From Chitinimonas sp. BJYL2 (lineage in GTDB: Bacteria > Pseudomonadota > Gammaproteobacteria > Burkholderiales > Chitinimonadaceae), in NCBI RefSeq assembly GCF_027257935.1, contig NZ_JANZKW010000002.1, forward strand, positions 496,001 through 560,000: a DNA stretch of 64,000 nt. Reading direction: 5' to 3'. The position numbers and the translations under genes are program-made. Positions 1-8,913 of the stretch are shown piece after piece (the stretch's first letter is position 1; the number at the start of each line of letters is the position of its first letter). The notes beneath the pieces are model-generated. The model ran no database searches. It had not been told where the DNA came from and saw only the letters and a list, made by a program, of their open reading frames with translations.

Positions 1-549
1 GCCAACAAGCCGCTCAAGGCGCCGGGGGATTTCCGTGGCCTGAAGATGCGCATCCAGGCATCCAAGGTGCTCGATGCGCAGATGCGCGCACTGAGCGCCC
101 TGCCGCAGCAGATGGCCTTCTCCGAGGTGTATCAGGCCTTGCAGACCGGCGTGGTGGATGGCACCGAGAACCCGGCATCGAACTTCTACACCCAGAAGAT
201 GCATGAGGTGCAGAAGTTCCTGACCCTCAGCAACCACGGTTATCTGGGCTACGCCGTGATCGTGAACAAGAAGTTCTGGGATGGCCTGCCGGCGGATGTA
301 CGCACTGCGCTCGACGGTGCGATGCGCGATGCCACCAAGTACGCGAACGAGATTGCCAAGGCCGAAAACGATGGCGATATCGAGAACGTGCGCAAATCCA
401 ATCGTACCCAGATCCTCACCCTGAACCCGGCCGAAAAAGCCGCGCTGCGCAATGCCATGGTACCGGTCCACAAGCAGATGGCCGACCGTATCGGCATGGA
501 CCTGATCACGTCCATCTACAAAGAAACCGGCTTCACCCCGGCCCAGTAA
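1..549 (+). CDS. dctP: TRAP transporter periplasmic solute-binding protein DctP-type (5' truncated)
   Basis: The reading frame is open from base 1, so the N-terminus, signal peptide included, lies outside the window and 182 C-terminal residues remain. The text fits the DctP (7TM-TRAP) family: 'DFRGLKMR' followed by 'QALQTGVVDGTENP', the segment carrying the conserved family Asn. The family captures C4-dicarboxylates or other carboxylates in the periplasm and delivers them to a QM permease. The small and large permease genes follow 48 bases downstream in the same direction, which makes a complete TRAP operon. A weak GC-rich inverted repeat, 'GGCCCCGC' and 'GCGGGGCC', lies between this gene and dctQ. 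The substrate cannot be read from the sequence. Confidence 0.95.
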   Translation, partial: ANKPLKAPGDFRGLKMRIQASKVLDAQMRALSALPQQMAFSEVYQALQTGVVDGTENPASNFYTQKMHEVQKFLTLSNHGYLGYAVIVNKKFWDGLPADVRTALDGAMRDATKYANEIAKAENDGDIENVRKSNRTQILTLNPAEKAALRNAMVPVHKQMADRIGMDLITSIYKETGFTPAQ

Positions 550-597
550 GTCCTTCGGCCCCGCTCGTTCCGTGCGGGGCCCTACCCGGAGCACACC

Positions 598-1155
598 ATG
601 AAATTCCTCGATCACCTTGAGGAGTGGCTGATTGCGTCCCTGATGGCCGCTGCCACCCTGATCATTTTTGTCGCCGTAGTCCACCGCTATGCCTCGGGCT
701 GGGCCATCCCCGGCGTACAGGATTGGCTGCTGCAGCAAAACCTGGGCTGGGCGCAGGAGACCACCATCTACCTGTTCGTGTGGATGGCCAAGTTCGGTGC
801 CGCCTATGGGGTGCGTACCGGCATCCATGTGGGTGTGGATGTGCTGGTCAACCGGTTGGCACCGCAGCACCGCAAGATTTTCGTCGTCATCAGCCTGCTG
901 GCCGGTGCCCTGTTCACCGGCATCATTGGCACGCTGGGTGCGACTTTCGTATGGGAAATCGGCCATACCGACCAGACCTCGGTCGACCTCGAAATCCCCA
1001 TGTGGATTGTCTATCTGGCCATTCCGCTGGGCTCGTTCCTGATGTGCTTCCGCTTCCTGCAAGTGCTCTGGACCTTCCTGCGCACTGGTGAAGTCCCCCA
1101 CCACGATCACGGCCATGTCGAAGGCCTGGATGACGCCAAAGGAGAACCGGCATGA
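598..1155 (+). CDS. dctQ: TRAP transporter small permease subunit (DctQ)
   Basis: This 185-residue protein shows four hydrophobic helices at about residues 13-31, 50-70, 93-115 and 132-155, the usual DctQ topology and length. It forms the small membrane subunit of the TRAP uptake complex with DctM. The C-terminal tail is His- and Asp-rich ('HHDHGH' near residue 165), which is not a family hallmark and may be only a charged cytoplasmic tail. The ATG follows a GGAG ribosome binding site at usual spacing. The stop overlaps the start of dctM in an ATGA arrangement, so the two are translationally coupled. Confidence 0.95.
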   Translation: MKFLDHLEEWLIASLMAAATLIIFVAVVHRYASGWAIPGVQDWLLQQNLGWAQETTIYLFVWMAKFGAAYGVRTGIHVGVDVLVNRLAPQHRKIFVVISLLAGALFTGIIGTLGATFVWEIGHTDQTSVDLEIPMWIVYLAIPLGSFLMCFRFLQVLWTFLRTGEVPHHDHGHVEGLDDAKGEPA

Positions 1156-2528
1156 GCGCCGCTGAACTCAACCCTGCCAAGCCCATGTCGCTGAAGATCC
1201 CGCTTGCCGTGCTGGCTTCGCTGCTGGTGCTGGCGATTGCGGGTGGCAAGAACGCCATCATCTTCTGCCTGCTGATCGGCCTGATGCTGACCGGCATGCC
1301 GATCTCGATCGCACTCGGCCTCACCGTGCTGACCTTCATGTTCACCATGACCCAGGTGCCCATCGAAGCAGTGGCGCTCAAGCTGTTCACGGGTATCGAG
1401 AAGTTCGAGATCATGGCGATCCCGTTCTTCATCCTCGCCGGTAACTTCCTCACCCACGGCGGTGTAGCACGCCGGATGATCAACTTTGCCACCAGCATGG
1501 TCGGGCACTTCCACGGGGGGCTGGGCCTGGCTGCCGTGCTGGCCTGTGCGTTGTTTGCCGCCGTATCGGGCTCCAGCCCGGCTACGGTGGTGGCGATTGG
1601 CTCCATCATCCTGCCCGCCATGGTGAAGCAGGGATTCCCGAACCGATTCGGTGCCGGTGTCGTTACCACCTCCGGCGCACTGGGCATTCTCATTCCACCC
1701 TCCATCGTGATGGTGATGTACTCGGTGGCGACCAACACCTCGGTCGGCGCACTGTTCATGGCCGGGGTGATTCCGGGCCTGATGCTGGCTTTCCTGCTGG
1801 GCCTGACCACCTGGTGGCGTGCCCGCAAGAACGGTTACCCGCGCATGCCCAAGGCCAGCTGGCTGGAACGCTGGCAGGCCTTCCGCAAGGCGATCTGGGG
1901 CTTGCTGCTGATCGTGGTGGTGATGGGCGGCATCTACTCGGGCATCTTTACCCCCACCGAAGCCGCCGCCATGAGCGCCGTGTATGCCTTCGTCGTAGCA
2001 GTGTTTGTCTATCGCGATCTGCCCCTCAAGCGCGTCGGCAAGGTGCTGCTCGATTCGGCCAGCATGAGTGCGATGCTGCTGTACATCATTACCAATGCCA
2101 TCCTGTTCTCGTTCCTGATGACGCACGAGAACATCCCGCAGGCCATGGCTGCCTGGCTGATGGAAATGGGCCTAGGTCCGATTGCCTTCCTGCTGGCCGT
2201 GAACCTGCTGTTGTTGCTGGCCGGCAACGTGATGGAACCATCGAGCATCGTACTGATCCTCGCGCCCATCCTGTTCCCGGTGGCCATGCAGCTGGGGATC
2301 CATCCCGTGCACTTCGGCATCCTCATCGTCGTGAACATGGAAGTGGGCATGTGCCACCCGCCGGTGGGGCTGAACCTCTATGTCGCGTCGGGCATTACCA
2401 AGATGGGCATCACCGAACTGACAATCGCCGTGTGGCCGTGGTTACTGACGATGTTGGGATTTCTGGTCGCCGTAACCTACATCCCGGAACTGTCGCTGTG
2501 GCTGCCCCGGATGATCGGCATGCTCTGA
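1152..2528 (+). CDS. dctM: TRAP transporter large permease subunit (DctM)
   Basis: This 458-residue, strongly hydrophobic protein has about 12 predicted helices. Family motifs include 'GLMLTGMPISIALGL' near the N-terminus, 'SSPATVVAIGSIILPAM' in the middle and 'MCHPPVGLNLYV' near the C-terminus. It is the sodium-coupled transport subunit of the TRAP system. The start overlaps the dctQ stop by four bases. Length and motifs are complete, so the transporter should work. The gene ends the operon: the next gene starts 39 bases on, with a promoter-like sequence of its own. Confidence 0.96.
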   Translation: MSAAELNPAKPMSLKIPLAVLASLLVLAIAGGKNAIIFCLLIGLMLTGMPISIALGLTVLTFMFTMTQVPIEAVALKLFTGIEKFEIMAIPFFILAGNFLTHGGVARRMINFATSMVGHFHGGLGLAAVLACALFAAVSGSSPATVVAIGSIILPAMVKQGFPNRFGAGVVTTSGALGILIPPSIVMVMYSVATNTSVGALFMAGVIPGLMLAFLLGLTTWWRARKNGYPRMPKASWLERWQAFRKAIWGLLLIVVVMGGIYSGIFTPTEAAAMSAVYAFVVAVFVYRDLPLKRVGKVLLDSASMSAMLLYIITNAILFSFLMTHENIPQAMAAWLMEMGLGPIAFLLAVNLLLLLAGNVMEPSSIVLILAPILFPVAMQLGIHPVHFGILIVVNMEVGMCHPPVGLNLYVASGITKMGITELTIAVWPWLLTMLGFLVAVTYIPELSLWLPRMIGML

Positions 2529-2567
2529 TACCTGCACGCGGAATCGGCATACTCCAACAGGTCGCTG

Positions 2568-4511
2568 ATGCGGCCTGTTGGCATCAGACCAGTCTTGCCT
2601 ATACTGGCCCTAACGATGCCGCTCACTCCCTTACTCCGCTGCATGTACATGATGGCCATGGCGCTTGGCTCGCTGGCGGGCCAGGCATCACAACAGCCTT
2701 GGCGTGAAGAGCTGAATGCAGTCGAGCTGCAGTCTGACAGGGACATCAACGCAGCCTCCAGTAGGCTGAATCAGCTGCGACAGGGCTACGCGACGCGCAA
2801 GCAGACCGACGCCCTGGCTTATGCAGATTCGGTGGACTGCTATATGCGCCTCGTGAATGCCCCGGACCAGGCCACCGCCTTTGCTGATGCGGCGCTGGCA
2901 AAGCTCGCAGGCAAACCCGATAACGACACCGCCATCCGCCTGACCCTGTGCCGCGCCAGTGGTCGCGAGCAAACCAACGACCTGCGGGGTGCACGCACCG
3001 ATTACGAGCAGGCCATCCAGCGTGCGCGTACGCTCCGGCGCCAGGACCTTGTTGCGGAAGGGCTGGGCCTGCTGGCCGATCTGCTTTCGTATCAGGGCGA
3101 TATGGCCAATGCGCTGGTCATGGTGCGCGATGGCGTGCACCTCCTCGACCAATACGCCCCCTCCCCCCCCGATGAAAGCTGGTTGCGTATCCGTCGCGGC
3201 CTCTTGGGGCGCATGGCCAATATCTATGTAAGAACGGAAGAGCCTGCCAAGGCCATCGATTACTACAAGGAAGTCCTCGCCCACGAAGTACGCCTGGGCA
3301 ATACCCAGAACATGATCAGCGGTTATTTCAATCTGGGTCGGGCCTATGAGGAAAACGGCCAGCTGGATCAGGCCATGAAAACGCTCCAGCAATCCATGAC
3401 GCTGGCCGAATCCATTGACGATCAGGTCAGCATCGCCTGGGCGCAGCGGGCAGCGGGTGGTGTGCTGATCAAGCTCAAGCGTTACCGGGAAGCGCAGCCA
3501 CTGCTCAATACCTCCTTGGCCGCATTCGAGAAGCTCAACGATGAGGAGATGGTGGCCCAGATCCGCTACCTGCTGGCGCTGGTCCATATGGAGGCCGGTG
3601 ATCTGATCAGGGCCGATGTCCTGCTGAATCAGGCACTTCAGGTATTCCGCAAGAACGATAACCTGCGTTATCAAGAATGGGTGCTGGATGCCCTTGCCAC
3701 GGTATCTGCCCGTCGTGGCCTGCATGTCACGGCCTATGATCAGCTACGCCAGCAGCATGAAGTGCATGCCAAGCTCGATGCAGATGCCCGCAGTAAGACC
3801 TCGGCACGCCTGCGCATGGAGTTCGACACCGAGAAGATCGAACAACAGAATCGCCAGCTACTCACTGAACAGAAGTTCCAGCAGGAGCAGCTGGCAGCCA
3901 GTCAGCAGATCAAGCAGCTCCAGTACATCGTGATCGCACTGGTGCTCGTCATTGCGGCCACCCTGCTGGTGTTGATGGTCAGGCAGGTGCGCGCCGGCAA
4001 GCGCCTTCGTACGGTTGCCATGACAGACGAGCTCACCGGCATTGCCAATCGCCGCAGCATCTACACTTGGGCCGAACGCCAGTGGGTGGACACCCGCGAG
4101 AACGACGCTGCCATCAGCCTGATTCTTATCGATATCGACTTTTTCAAGCGTATCAACGACGAGTTCGGCCACCCCATGGGCGACCATGTGCTCAAGCAGG
4201 TCGCCCTGTGCTGCCAGGAACAGCTGCGCCAGATGGACCGCATTGGCCGTGTTGGCGGAGAAGAGTTCATGGTCGTACTGCCGGGCGCGGGGCAGGAAGA
4301 CACGCTGGGGGTGGCAGAGCGCCTCAGGGAGGCTGTAGCGAATCTGCCGTCCGATAACTGGGCGCCCGGCCTGAAGGTATCGATCAGCCTCGGGGTGGCC
4401 ACCCGGACCCATGCGGCAGACCCTTTGCCCGCGCTGGTGCAGCGCGCTGACAAAGCGCTCTATCAGGCCAAGCAGAATGGCCGCAACCGGGTGGAAGTGG
4501 CCACCAGCTAG
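2568..4511 (+). CDS. TPR-repeat membrane diguanylate cyclase (GGDEF)
   Basis: The 647-residue protein has an N-terminal signal or anchor segment, a long periplasmic helical region with TPR-like repeats (about residues 60-420, for example 'NMISGYFNLGRAYEENGQ'), a coiled coil, one membrane helix at about 452-472 and a C-terminal GGDEF domain. The active-site motif is GGEEF at 563-567, and the RxxD I-site is present as 'RQMD' just before it, so c-di-GMP synthesis with product inhibition is likely. The start is uncertain: an ATG at 2616 begins a shorter, typical signal peptide, and a TTGGCA-N16-TATACT promoter-like sequence lies between the two candidates. The TPR ligand is unknown. Confidence 0.9.
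   Translation: MRPVGIRPVLPILALTMPLTPLLRCMYMMAMALGSLAGQASQQPWREELNAVELQSDRDINAASSRLNQLRQGYATRKQTDALAYADSVDCYMRLVNAPDQATAFADAALAKLAGKPDNDTAIRLTLCRASGREQTNDLRGARTDYEQAIQRARTLRRQDLVAEGLGLLADLLSYQGDMANALVMVRDGVHLLDQYAPSPPDESWLRIRRGLLGRMANIYVRTEEPAKAIDYYKEVLAHEVRLGNTQNMISGYFNLGRAYEENGQLDQAMKTLQQSMTLAESIDDQVSIAWAQRAAGGVLIKLKRYREAQPLLNTSLAAFEKLNDEEMVAQIRYLLALVHMEAGDLIRADVLLNQALQVFRKNDNLRYQEWVLDALATVSARRGLHVTAYDQLRQQHEVHAKLDADARSKTSARLRMEFDTEKIEQQNRQLLTEQKFQQEQLAASQQIKQLQYIVIALVLVIAATLLVLMVRQVRAGKRLRTVAMTDELTGIANRRSIYTWAERQWVDTRENDAAISLILIDIDFFKRINDEFGHPMGDHVLKQVALCCQEQLRQMDRIGRVGGEEFMVVLPGAGQEDTLGVAERLREAVANLPSDNWAPGLKVSISLGVATRTHAADPLPALVQRADKALYQAKQNGRNRVEVATS
2578..2605 (+). promoter_or_regulatory. 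Putative sigma-70 promoter of the TPR-GGDEF gene
   Basis: TTGGCA at 2578-2583 and TATACT at 2600-2605 are separated by 16 bases. Transcription from here would start near 2612, inside the longest reading frame, and would favour the ATG at 2616 with a very short leader. This is a sequence match only and may be fortuitous. Confidence 0.35.
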
Positions 4512-4583
4512 GCCGCCAGCCAGGCATCAGCTCGGCTATGATCGACGGCATTACCTCCTCAGCAGCGCTTTTGCCGTCACCCC

Positions 4584-5441
4584 ATGCGACTGGTTTCACC
4601 TACCCTGCTGGCGCTCGCCGCCATTGCGCTCTGGTCCTCGCTGGCCCTAATCTCGACCCGGCTGGCCACCGTGCCGCCATTCCTGCTGGTCGGCCTGGCG
4701 CTGTGCATCGGCGGCCTTTGCAGCCTGCCGCATTGGCGTGACTGGCGCGTGCCCTTGCCGACCTTGCTGCTGGGCTGCTACGGCCTGTTCGGCTACCACT
4801 TCTGTCTGTTTCTGGCCCTCCGTTTTGCACCGCCACTGCAAGCCAACCTCATCAACTATCTGTGGCCGCTGCTGATCGTGCTGCTGTCGCCGTTACTCTT
4901 GCCGGGTACGCGACTCGGCGTGCGCCATGTACTGGGAGGCCTGTTCGGGCTAGCGGGCTGTGTGCTGGTGATCGCCGGCAAGGGCGATATCGGCCTGCAG
5001 GGGCAGCATGGCCTCGGCTATGCGCTGGCGGCCGTTGCGGCGGTAATGTGGGCGAGTTACTCCCTGCTGACGCGCCGCGTGCCGACGTTTCCAACCAGTG
5101 CGGTTGGCGGGTTCTGCATGGCATCCGGCCTGCTTGCGCTGCTTGCACACGCGGTGCTCGAACCGGCTTACACCCTCAATACGAGCGAGTGGCGCTGGCT
5201 GGCACTGTTGGGCATCGGCCCCATGGGTGCCGCCTTCTTCCTGTGGGATGCCGCCCTCAAGCGCGGTGACCCGCGCGCCATCGGGACAATGGCCTATCTT
5301 ACGCCACTGGCATCGACCAGCCTGCTGGCACTGTTCGGCGGCCAACAGGCCGGCTGGCAAGCGCTGGCGGCACTGGGATTGATTCTTGCCGGCGCCTGGC
5401 TGGGGCAATCGGCCAAGCCCACAACGCAATCGGTGGCCTGA
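4584..5441 (+). CDS. EamA/DMT-family transporter (drug/metabolite exporter)
   Basis: The 285-residue protein carries ten hydrophobic helices arranged as two EamA repeats, the usual DMT length. Typical signatures are 'INYLWPLLIVLLSPLLLP' in the first half and 'YLTPLASTSLLALFGGQ' in the second, the latter resembling the YddG/aromatic amino acid exporter subgroup. It should sit in the inner membrane and export a small metabolite. It is monocistronic, starting 72 bases after the GGDEF gene. Substrate assignment is not possible from sequence. A second EamA protein is encoded at 24718-25590. Confidence 0.88.
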   Translation: MRLVSPTLLALAAIALWSSLALISTRLATVPPFLLVGLALCIGGLCSLPHWRDWRVPLPTLLLGCYGLFGYHFCLFLALRFAPPLQANLINYLWPLLIVLLSPLLLPGTRLGVRHVLGGLFGLAGCVLVIAGKGDIGLQGQHGLGYALAAVAAVMWASYSLLTRRVPTFPTSAVGGFCMASGLLALLAHAVLEPAYTLNTSEWRWLALLGIGPMGAAFFLWDAALKRGDPRAIGTMAYLTPLASTSLLALFGGQQAGWQALAALGLILAGAWLGQSAKPTTQSVA

Positions 5442-5455
5442 CGGCGTGCTGCGTG

Positions 5456-5485
5456 GTGACGTAAACGTCACTCGGTAGGTATGAT
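5456..5485 (+). promoter_or_regulatory. Palindrome overlapping a putative tldD promoter
   Basis: Arms GTGACGT and ACGTCAC (5456-5471) are perfectly complementary around a 2-base centre. GTGACG (5456-5461) can act as a -35 element, 18 bases before TATGAT (5480-5485), about 50 bases upstream of the tldD start. A regulator bound to the palindrome would cover the -35. The half-site spacing (GTGA-N8-TCAC) does not match CRP (N6). Confidence 0.45.
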
Positions 5486-5535
5486 CAGCCCCTGACTGAA
5501 TCGCGTTGTGATCAACGCACCCACAGGAAACCCCG

Positions 5536-6996
5536 ATGTTCGACACGATTGAGCAACGCTTCCGCAAGCTGAAGTCCAGCGTGGACTTCTGCGCCATTCG
5601 CTATGTGGAAGAAGACAGCGAAACCCTGGCCGTGCGCCAGGGCAAGGCCGAGCCGCTGCGCCGCACGCGTGACCGCGGCGCGATGATTACGGTGTTCCAC
5701 CGCGGTGGTTACGGCTATGCCGCCACCGCCGATTGCAGCGAATCCGGTCTGGCTGCCGCACTGGCGCGCGCCACTGCCTGGGCCGAGGCATCGGCCGACA
5801 AAACCGTATTCGATTACCGTCAGTTCACCCCACCCTCGCCGCAAGGCCGCTATCAGGGGCCGGGTACGGATCTGCCGCTGGACTGGAACCGCAAGGCGCT
5901 GTTCGACCTGCTGCTGTCGGAATCAGCAGCGGCCAAGGGCAAGGACGAGCGCATTGTCGACTGGTCGGCCGATCTGGCCCGCCTGGATATTCGTCAGCGT
6001 TACGTGACGCACGATGGCGGCGCAGTCGACCAGCAGTTCCGCGCCATCCTGCCGGGCCTGACCGTCACGGCCTATGCCGATGGCGAGGCACAGACCCGTA
6101 GCCTGGGCGGCCAGTATGGTGGCCTGTGTCGTCAGGGCGGCATGGAGATCATCGCCGAGGCCGGCCTGCTGGGCGCCGGCCGCCGCGTGGCCGACGAAGC
6201 ACTGCAACTGCTGTACGCACCCAACTGCCCAAATGGTGCGATGGACCTGCTGCTGATGCCCGAGCAGATGATGCTGCAAATCCACGAGAGCATCGGTCAC
6301 CCGCTGGAGCTTGACCGGATTCTGGGTGACGAGCGCAATTACGCAGGCACCAGCTTTGTAACCCTCGATATGTTCGGCCAGTACCAGTACGGCTCGCCAC
6401 AACTGAATGTGACCTATGACCCCAGCGTGAGCAACGAATTCGCCAGCTATGGCTGGGACGACGACGGCCGCGCCAGCGAGAAGGTCTGGTTGATCCGCGA
6501 CGGCATCCTGCAAGCCCCGCTGGGCGGCAGCATCTCGCAAGCCCGCGCCCATGCCATCGGCAAGGATATGGCGGCTGTGGCCAATAGCCGTGCCTGCAAC
6601 TGGAACCGCCCGCCGATTGATCGCATGGCCAATCTCAATATCGAAGCCGGCGATCAATCGCTGGATCAGTTGATCGCACAGGTGGAACACGGTGTGTTGA
6701 TGGATACCAACGTCAGCTGGTCGATTGACGACTCGCGCAACAAATTCCAGTTCGGCTGCGAATGGGGCCGGATCATCGAAAACGGCCAGCTCAAGGGCGT
6801 GGTCAAGAACCCCGGTTACCGGGGCATTTCGGCCACCTTCTGGCGCTCGCTCAAAGCGGTGGGTAACGGCGACACGGTCGGCGTGCTCGGCACCCCCAAC
6901 TGCGGCAAGGGCGAACCCAATCAGGCCGTGCGCGTGGGCCATGCCTCGCCAGCCTGTCTGTTCAGCCAGATCGATGTATTCGGAGGTGAAGCATGA
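5536..6996 (+). CDS. tldD: Metalloprotease TldD
   Basis: The 486-residue product matches full-length TldD. The zinc motif HExxxH lies at residues 250-254 ('HESIGHPLELDR'), and the C-terminal segment 'GTPNCGKGEPNQAVRVGH' is family-typical. With PmbA/TldE it forms a heterodimeric protease that degrades unfolded peptides. In E. coli it takes part in microcin B17 maturation and CcdA turnover; in organisms without such substrates its role is less clear. The stop overlaps the start of pmbA (ATGA), so the two subunits are translationally coupled. A palindrome-containing promoter lies just upstream. Confidence 0.96.
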   Translation: MFDTIEQRFRKLKSSVDFCAIRYVEEDSETLAVRQGKAEPLRRTRDRGAMITVFHRGGYGYAATADCSESGLAAALARATAWAEASADKTVFDYRQFTPPSPQGRYQGPGTDLPLDWNRKALFDLLLSESAAAKGKDERIVDWSADLARLDIRQRYVTHDGGAVDQQFRAILPGLTVTAYADGEAQTRSLGGQYGGLCRQGGMEIIAEAGLLGAGRRVADEALQLLYAPNCPNGAMDLLLMPEQMMLQIHESIGHPLELDRILGDERNYAGTSFVTLDMFGQYQYGSPQLNVTYDPSVSNEFASYGWDDDGRASEKVWLIRDGILQAPLGGSISQARAHAIGKDMAAVANSRACNWNRPPIDRMANLNIEAGDQSLDQLIAQVEHGVLMDTNVSWSIDDSRNKFQFGCEWGRIIENGQLKGVVKNPGYRGISATFWRSLKAVGNGDTVGVLGTPNCGKGEPNQAVRVGHASPACLFSQIDVFGGEA

Positions 6997-8315
6997 TGCG
7001 CACCGCCTTCGCCGCCATCGCCAGCCATCTCAAGACCCGCCTGCTGCCGGACGAGCATTACACGCTATGGCTATCTGCCGAGCAGACCGACTTTGTGCGT
7101 TTCAACCACGGCAAGGTGCGCCAAGCCGGCCAGGTATCCCAGGCTTATCTCACCCTTACCCTGGTGCGTGGCCAACGCCATGCCAGTGAGCAGTTGTCCA
7201 TCAGCGGCAACGCCGACGACCTGGCCTTGGTCGATGCCTCGCTGCTGACCCTGCGTGGCGCACTCGACGAGATCGAAGACGACCCCTATCTGCTGCTCAA
7301 CACCACGCCGCAATCGAGCGAGCGAGCCGATGCCAACGTGCTGCCGGCATCCGAAACCATGGTGGCCGATATCGTGGCAGCGGCGGGCGATGCCGATCTG
7401 GTCGGCATTCTGGCTGCCGGCCCGGTGTATTACGGCTTTGCCAACAGCTATGGCCAGTTCAACTGGCAGGCATCCAGCAGCTGGAACTTTGACTGGAGCC
7501 TGTATGCGCACGGCGACAAGGCCGTCAAACGCGGCAGCGCAGGCACGCACTGGTCTGCAGAAAACATCGCTGCCGATATCGCCGAAGCCCGCACGCAGCT
7601 GGATCTGCTGCGCCTGCCGGCCAAGACGCTCACGCCCGGCAGCTACCGCGCCTATCTCACCCCGTCGGCCGTGGCCGAAATTGCCGGCATGCTCAACTGG
7701 GGTGGTTTGTCGGAAAAGCAGCTGCGCGCCAAGAAAAGCCCGCTGCTCAAGCTGGCCGAGGGCGAGCAATCGTTCTCGCCCAAGTTCACCTTGCTGGAGA
7801 ACACCGGTGCTGGTCTGGCCCCGGCCTTCCAGGCCGAAGGTTTCATCCGCCCCGCTCAAGTGGCGCTGGTACAGAACGGCAAGCTGGCAGGCAGCCTGAT
7901 CAGCCCGCGCTCGGCCAAGGAATACGGTATCGAGGGCAATGGCGCATCCAGCTGGGAAAGCAGCGAGTCCATGGACATGGCCGGCGGCGATCTGCCCACG
8001 GCCGAGGTGCTGCAGGCCCTAGGCACAGGCTTGTACATCAGCAACCTGTGGTATCTGAACTTCTCCGACCGCGCCGCCGGTCGCATTACGGGCATGACGC
8101 GCTTCGCCTGCTTCTGGGTAGAGAACGGCCAGATTGTCGCCCCGCTCAATGTCATGCGCTTTGATGACAGCCTGTTCCGCATCCTCGGCAGTGAACTCGA
8201 AGCCCTGACGAGCGAGTGTGAATTGCTGGTTGATCCGGGCAGCTATGGCGCACGTTCCAGCGCCAGCCAGCGGCTGCCGGGCGCTCTGTTGCGCTCGTTG
8301 AACCTGGTGCTGTAA
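6993..8315 (+). CDS. pmbA: Metalloprotease subunit PmbA/TldE-like
   Basis: This 440-residue protein is the partner of TldD. It shares the fold but has no HExxxH zinc motif, as expected for the non-catalytic subunit. Recognisable text includes 'SWNFDWSLYAHGDKAVK' and the C-terminal 'TGLYISNLWYLNFSDRAAG'. The N-terminal segment ('LPDEHYTLWLSAEQTDFVRF') is somewhat unlike E. coli PmbA, so it may belong to the broader TldE group. Two adjacent ATG codons (6993 and 6996) could start it, and a GGAGG sequence precedes both. A REP-like hairpin follows the stop. Confidence 0.93.
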   Translation: MMRTAFAAIASHLKTRLLPDEHYTLWLSAEQTDFVRFNHGKVRQAGQVSQAYLTLTLVRGQRHASEQLSISGNADDLALVDASLLTLRGALDEIEDDPYLLLNTTPQSSERADANVLPASETMVADIVAAAGDADLVGILAAGPVYYGFANSYGQFNWQASSSWNFDWSLYAHGDKAVKRGSAGTHWSAENIAADIAEARTQLDLLRLPAKTLTPGSYRAYLTPSAVAEIAGMLNWGGLSEKQLRAKKSPLLKLAEGEQSFSPKFTLLENTGAGLAPAFQAEGFIRPAQVALVQNGKLAGSLISPRSAKEYGIEGNGASSWESSESMDMAGGDLPTAEVLQALGTGLYISNLWYLNFSDRAAGRITGMTRFACFWVENGQIVAPLNVMRFDDSLFRILGSELEALTSECELLVDPGSYGARSSASQRLPGALLRSLNLVL

Positions 8316-8318
8316 ACC

Positions 8319-8342
8319 GTAGGCGCGGCCTTGGTCGCGCCT
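8319..8342. repeat. REP-like hairpin with GTAG head, also a possible terminator
   Basis: GTAG is followed by arms GGCGCG and CGCGCC (7 bp including flanking A/T) around the loop 'GCCTTGGT'. This is the layout of GTAG-headed REP elements known from Pseudomonas and Xanthomonas. A pyrimidine-rich tract follows, so it may also end the tldD-pmbA transcript. I found no second copy in this window. Confidence 0.45.
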
Positions 8343-8379
8343 GCTTTCTCTGCAACCCTGTAGCCCAAGGAGCCACGCA

Positions 8380-8913
8380 ATGTCCCTGCAAACCGCAACC
8401 CTGGCGGGTGGCTGCTTCTGGTGTCTTGAAGCGGTGTTCTTGCGCCTGCGCGGCGTGGAAAAGGTCGTTTCCGGCTATATGGGCGGGCAGGTCGACGCCC
8501 CCACTTACAAGCAGATCTGCAACGGCGATACCGGCCACGCGGAGGTCGTGCAGATCAGCTTCGATCCCGCACAAATCAGTTACGCCGATCTGCTGGAAGT
8601 GTTCTTTGTGATTCACGACCCGACCACCTTGAACCGTCAGGGTAACGATGTGGGCACTCAGTACCGCTCGGCCATTTTTTATCACGATGCCGAACAGCAT
8701 GCCGCCGCCCAGGCTGCGATTGCCGCGCTGACTGCCGAGCACGCATTTGATGCACCCATCGTCACCGAAGTCACCCCCGCCCCCACCTTCTGGCCAGCCG
8801 AGACTTACCACCAAGGCTACTTCGACGCCAATCCCTACCAGCCTTATTGCATGGCCGTGGTTGCCCCCAAGGTACGCAAGGCCATGGCGAAGTTTGCCCG
8901 CCAGATCAAATGA
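8380..8913 (+). CDS. msrA: Peptide-methionine (S)-S-oxide reductase MsrA
   Basis: The 177-residue protein begins with the hallmark 'GGCFWCLEAVF', with the catalytic Cys at residue 12, and keeps 'GYMGGQVDAPTYKQICNG' and 'VFFVIHDPTTLNRQGNDVG'. It reduces methionine-S-sulfoxide in proteins, using thioredoxin. A second Cys in 'YQPYCMAVVAPKV' may act as a resolving residue. The length is that of a single-domain MsrA with no MsrB fusion. The stop overlaps the start of the following GNAT gene (ATGA). Confidence 0.97.
   Translation: MSLQTATLAGGCFWCLEAVFLRLRGVEKVVSGYMGGQVDAPTYKQICNGDTGHAEVVQISFDPAQISYADLLEVFFVIHDPTTLNRQGNDVGTQYRSAIFYHDAEQHAAAQAAIAALTAEHAFDAPIVTEVTPAPTFWPAETYHQGYFDANPYQPYCMAVVAPKVRKAMAKFARQIK

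Noticed and set aside
5456-5471. Possible CRP/FNR site before tldD
   Set aside because: Half-site spacing is GTGA-N8-TCAC, not N6 as for CRP, and the FNR core TTGAT-N4-ATCAA is absent.
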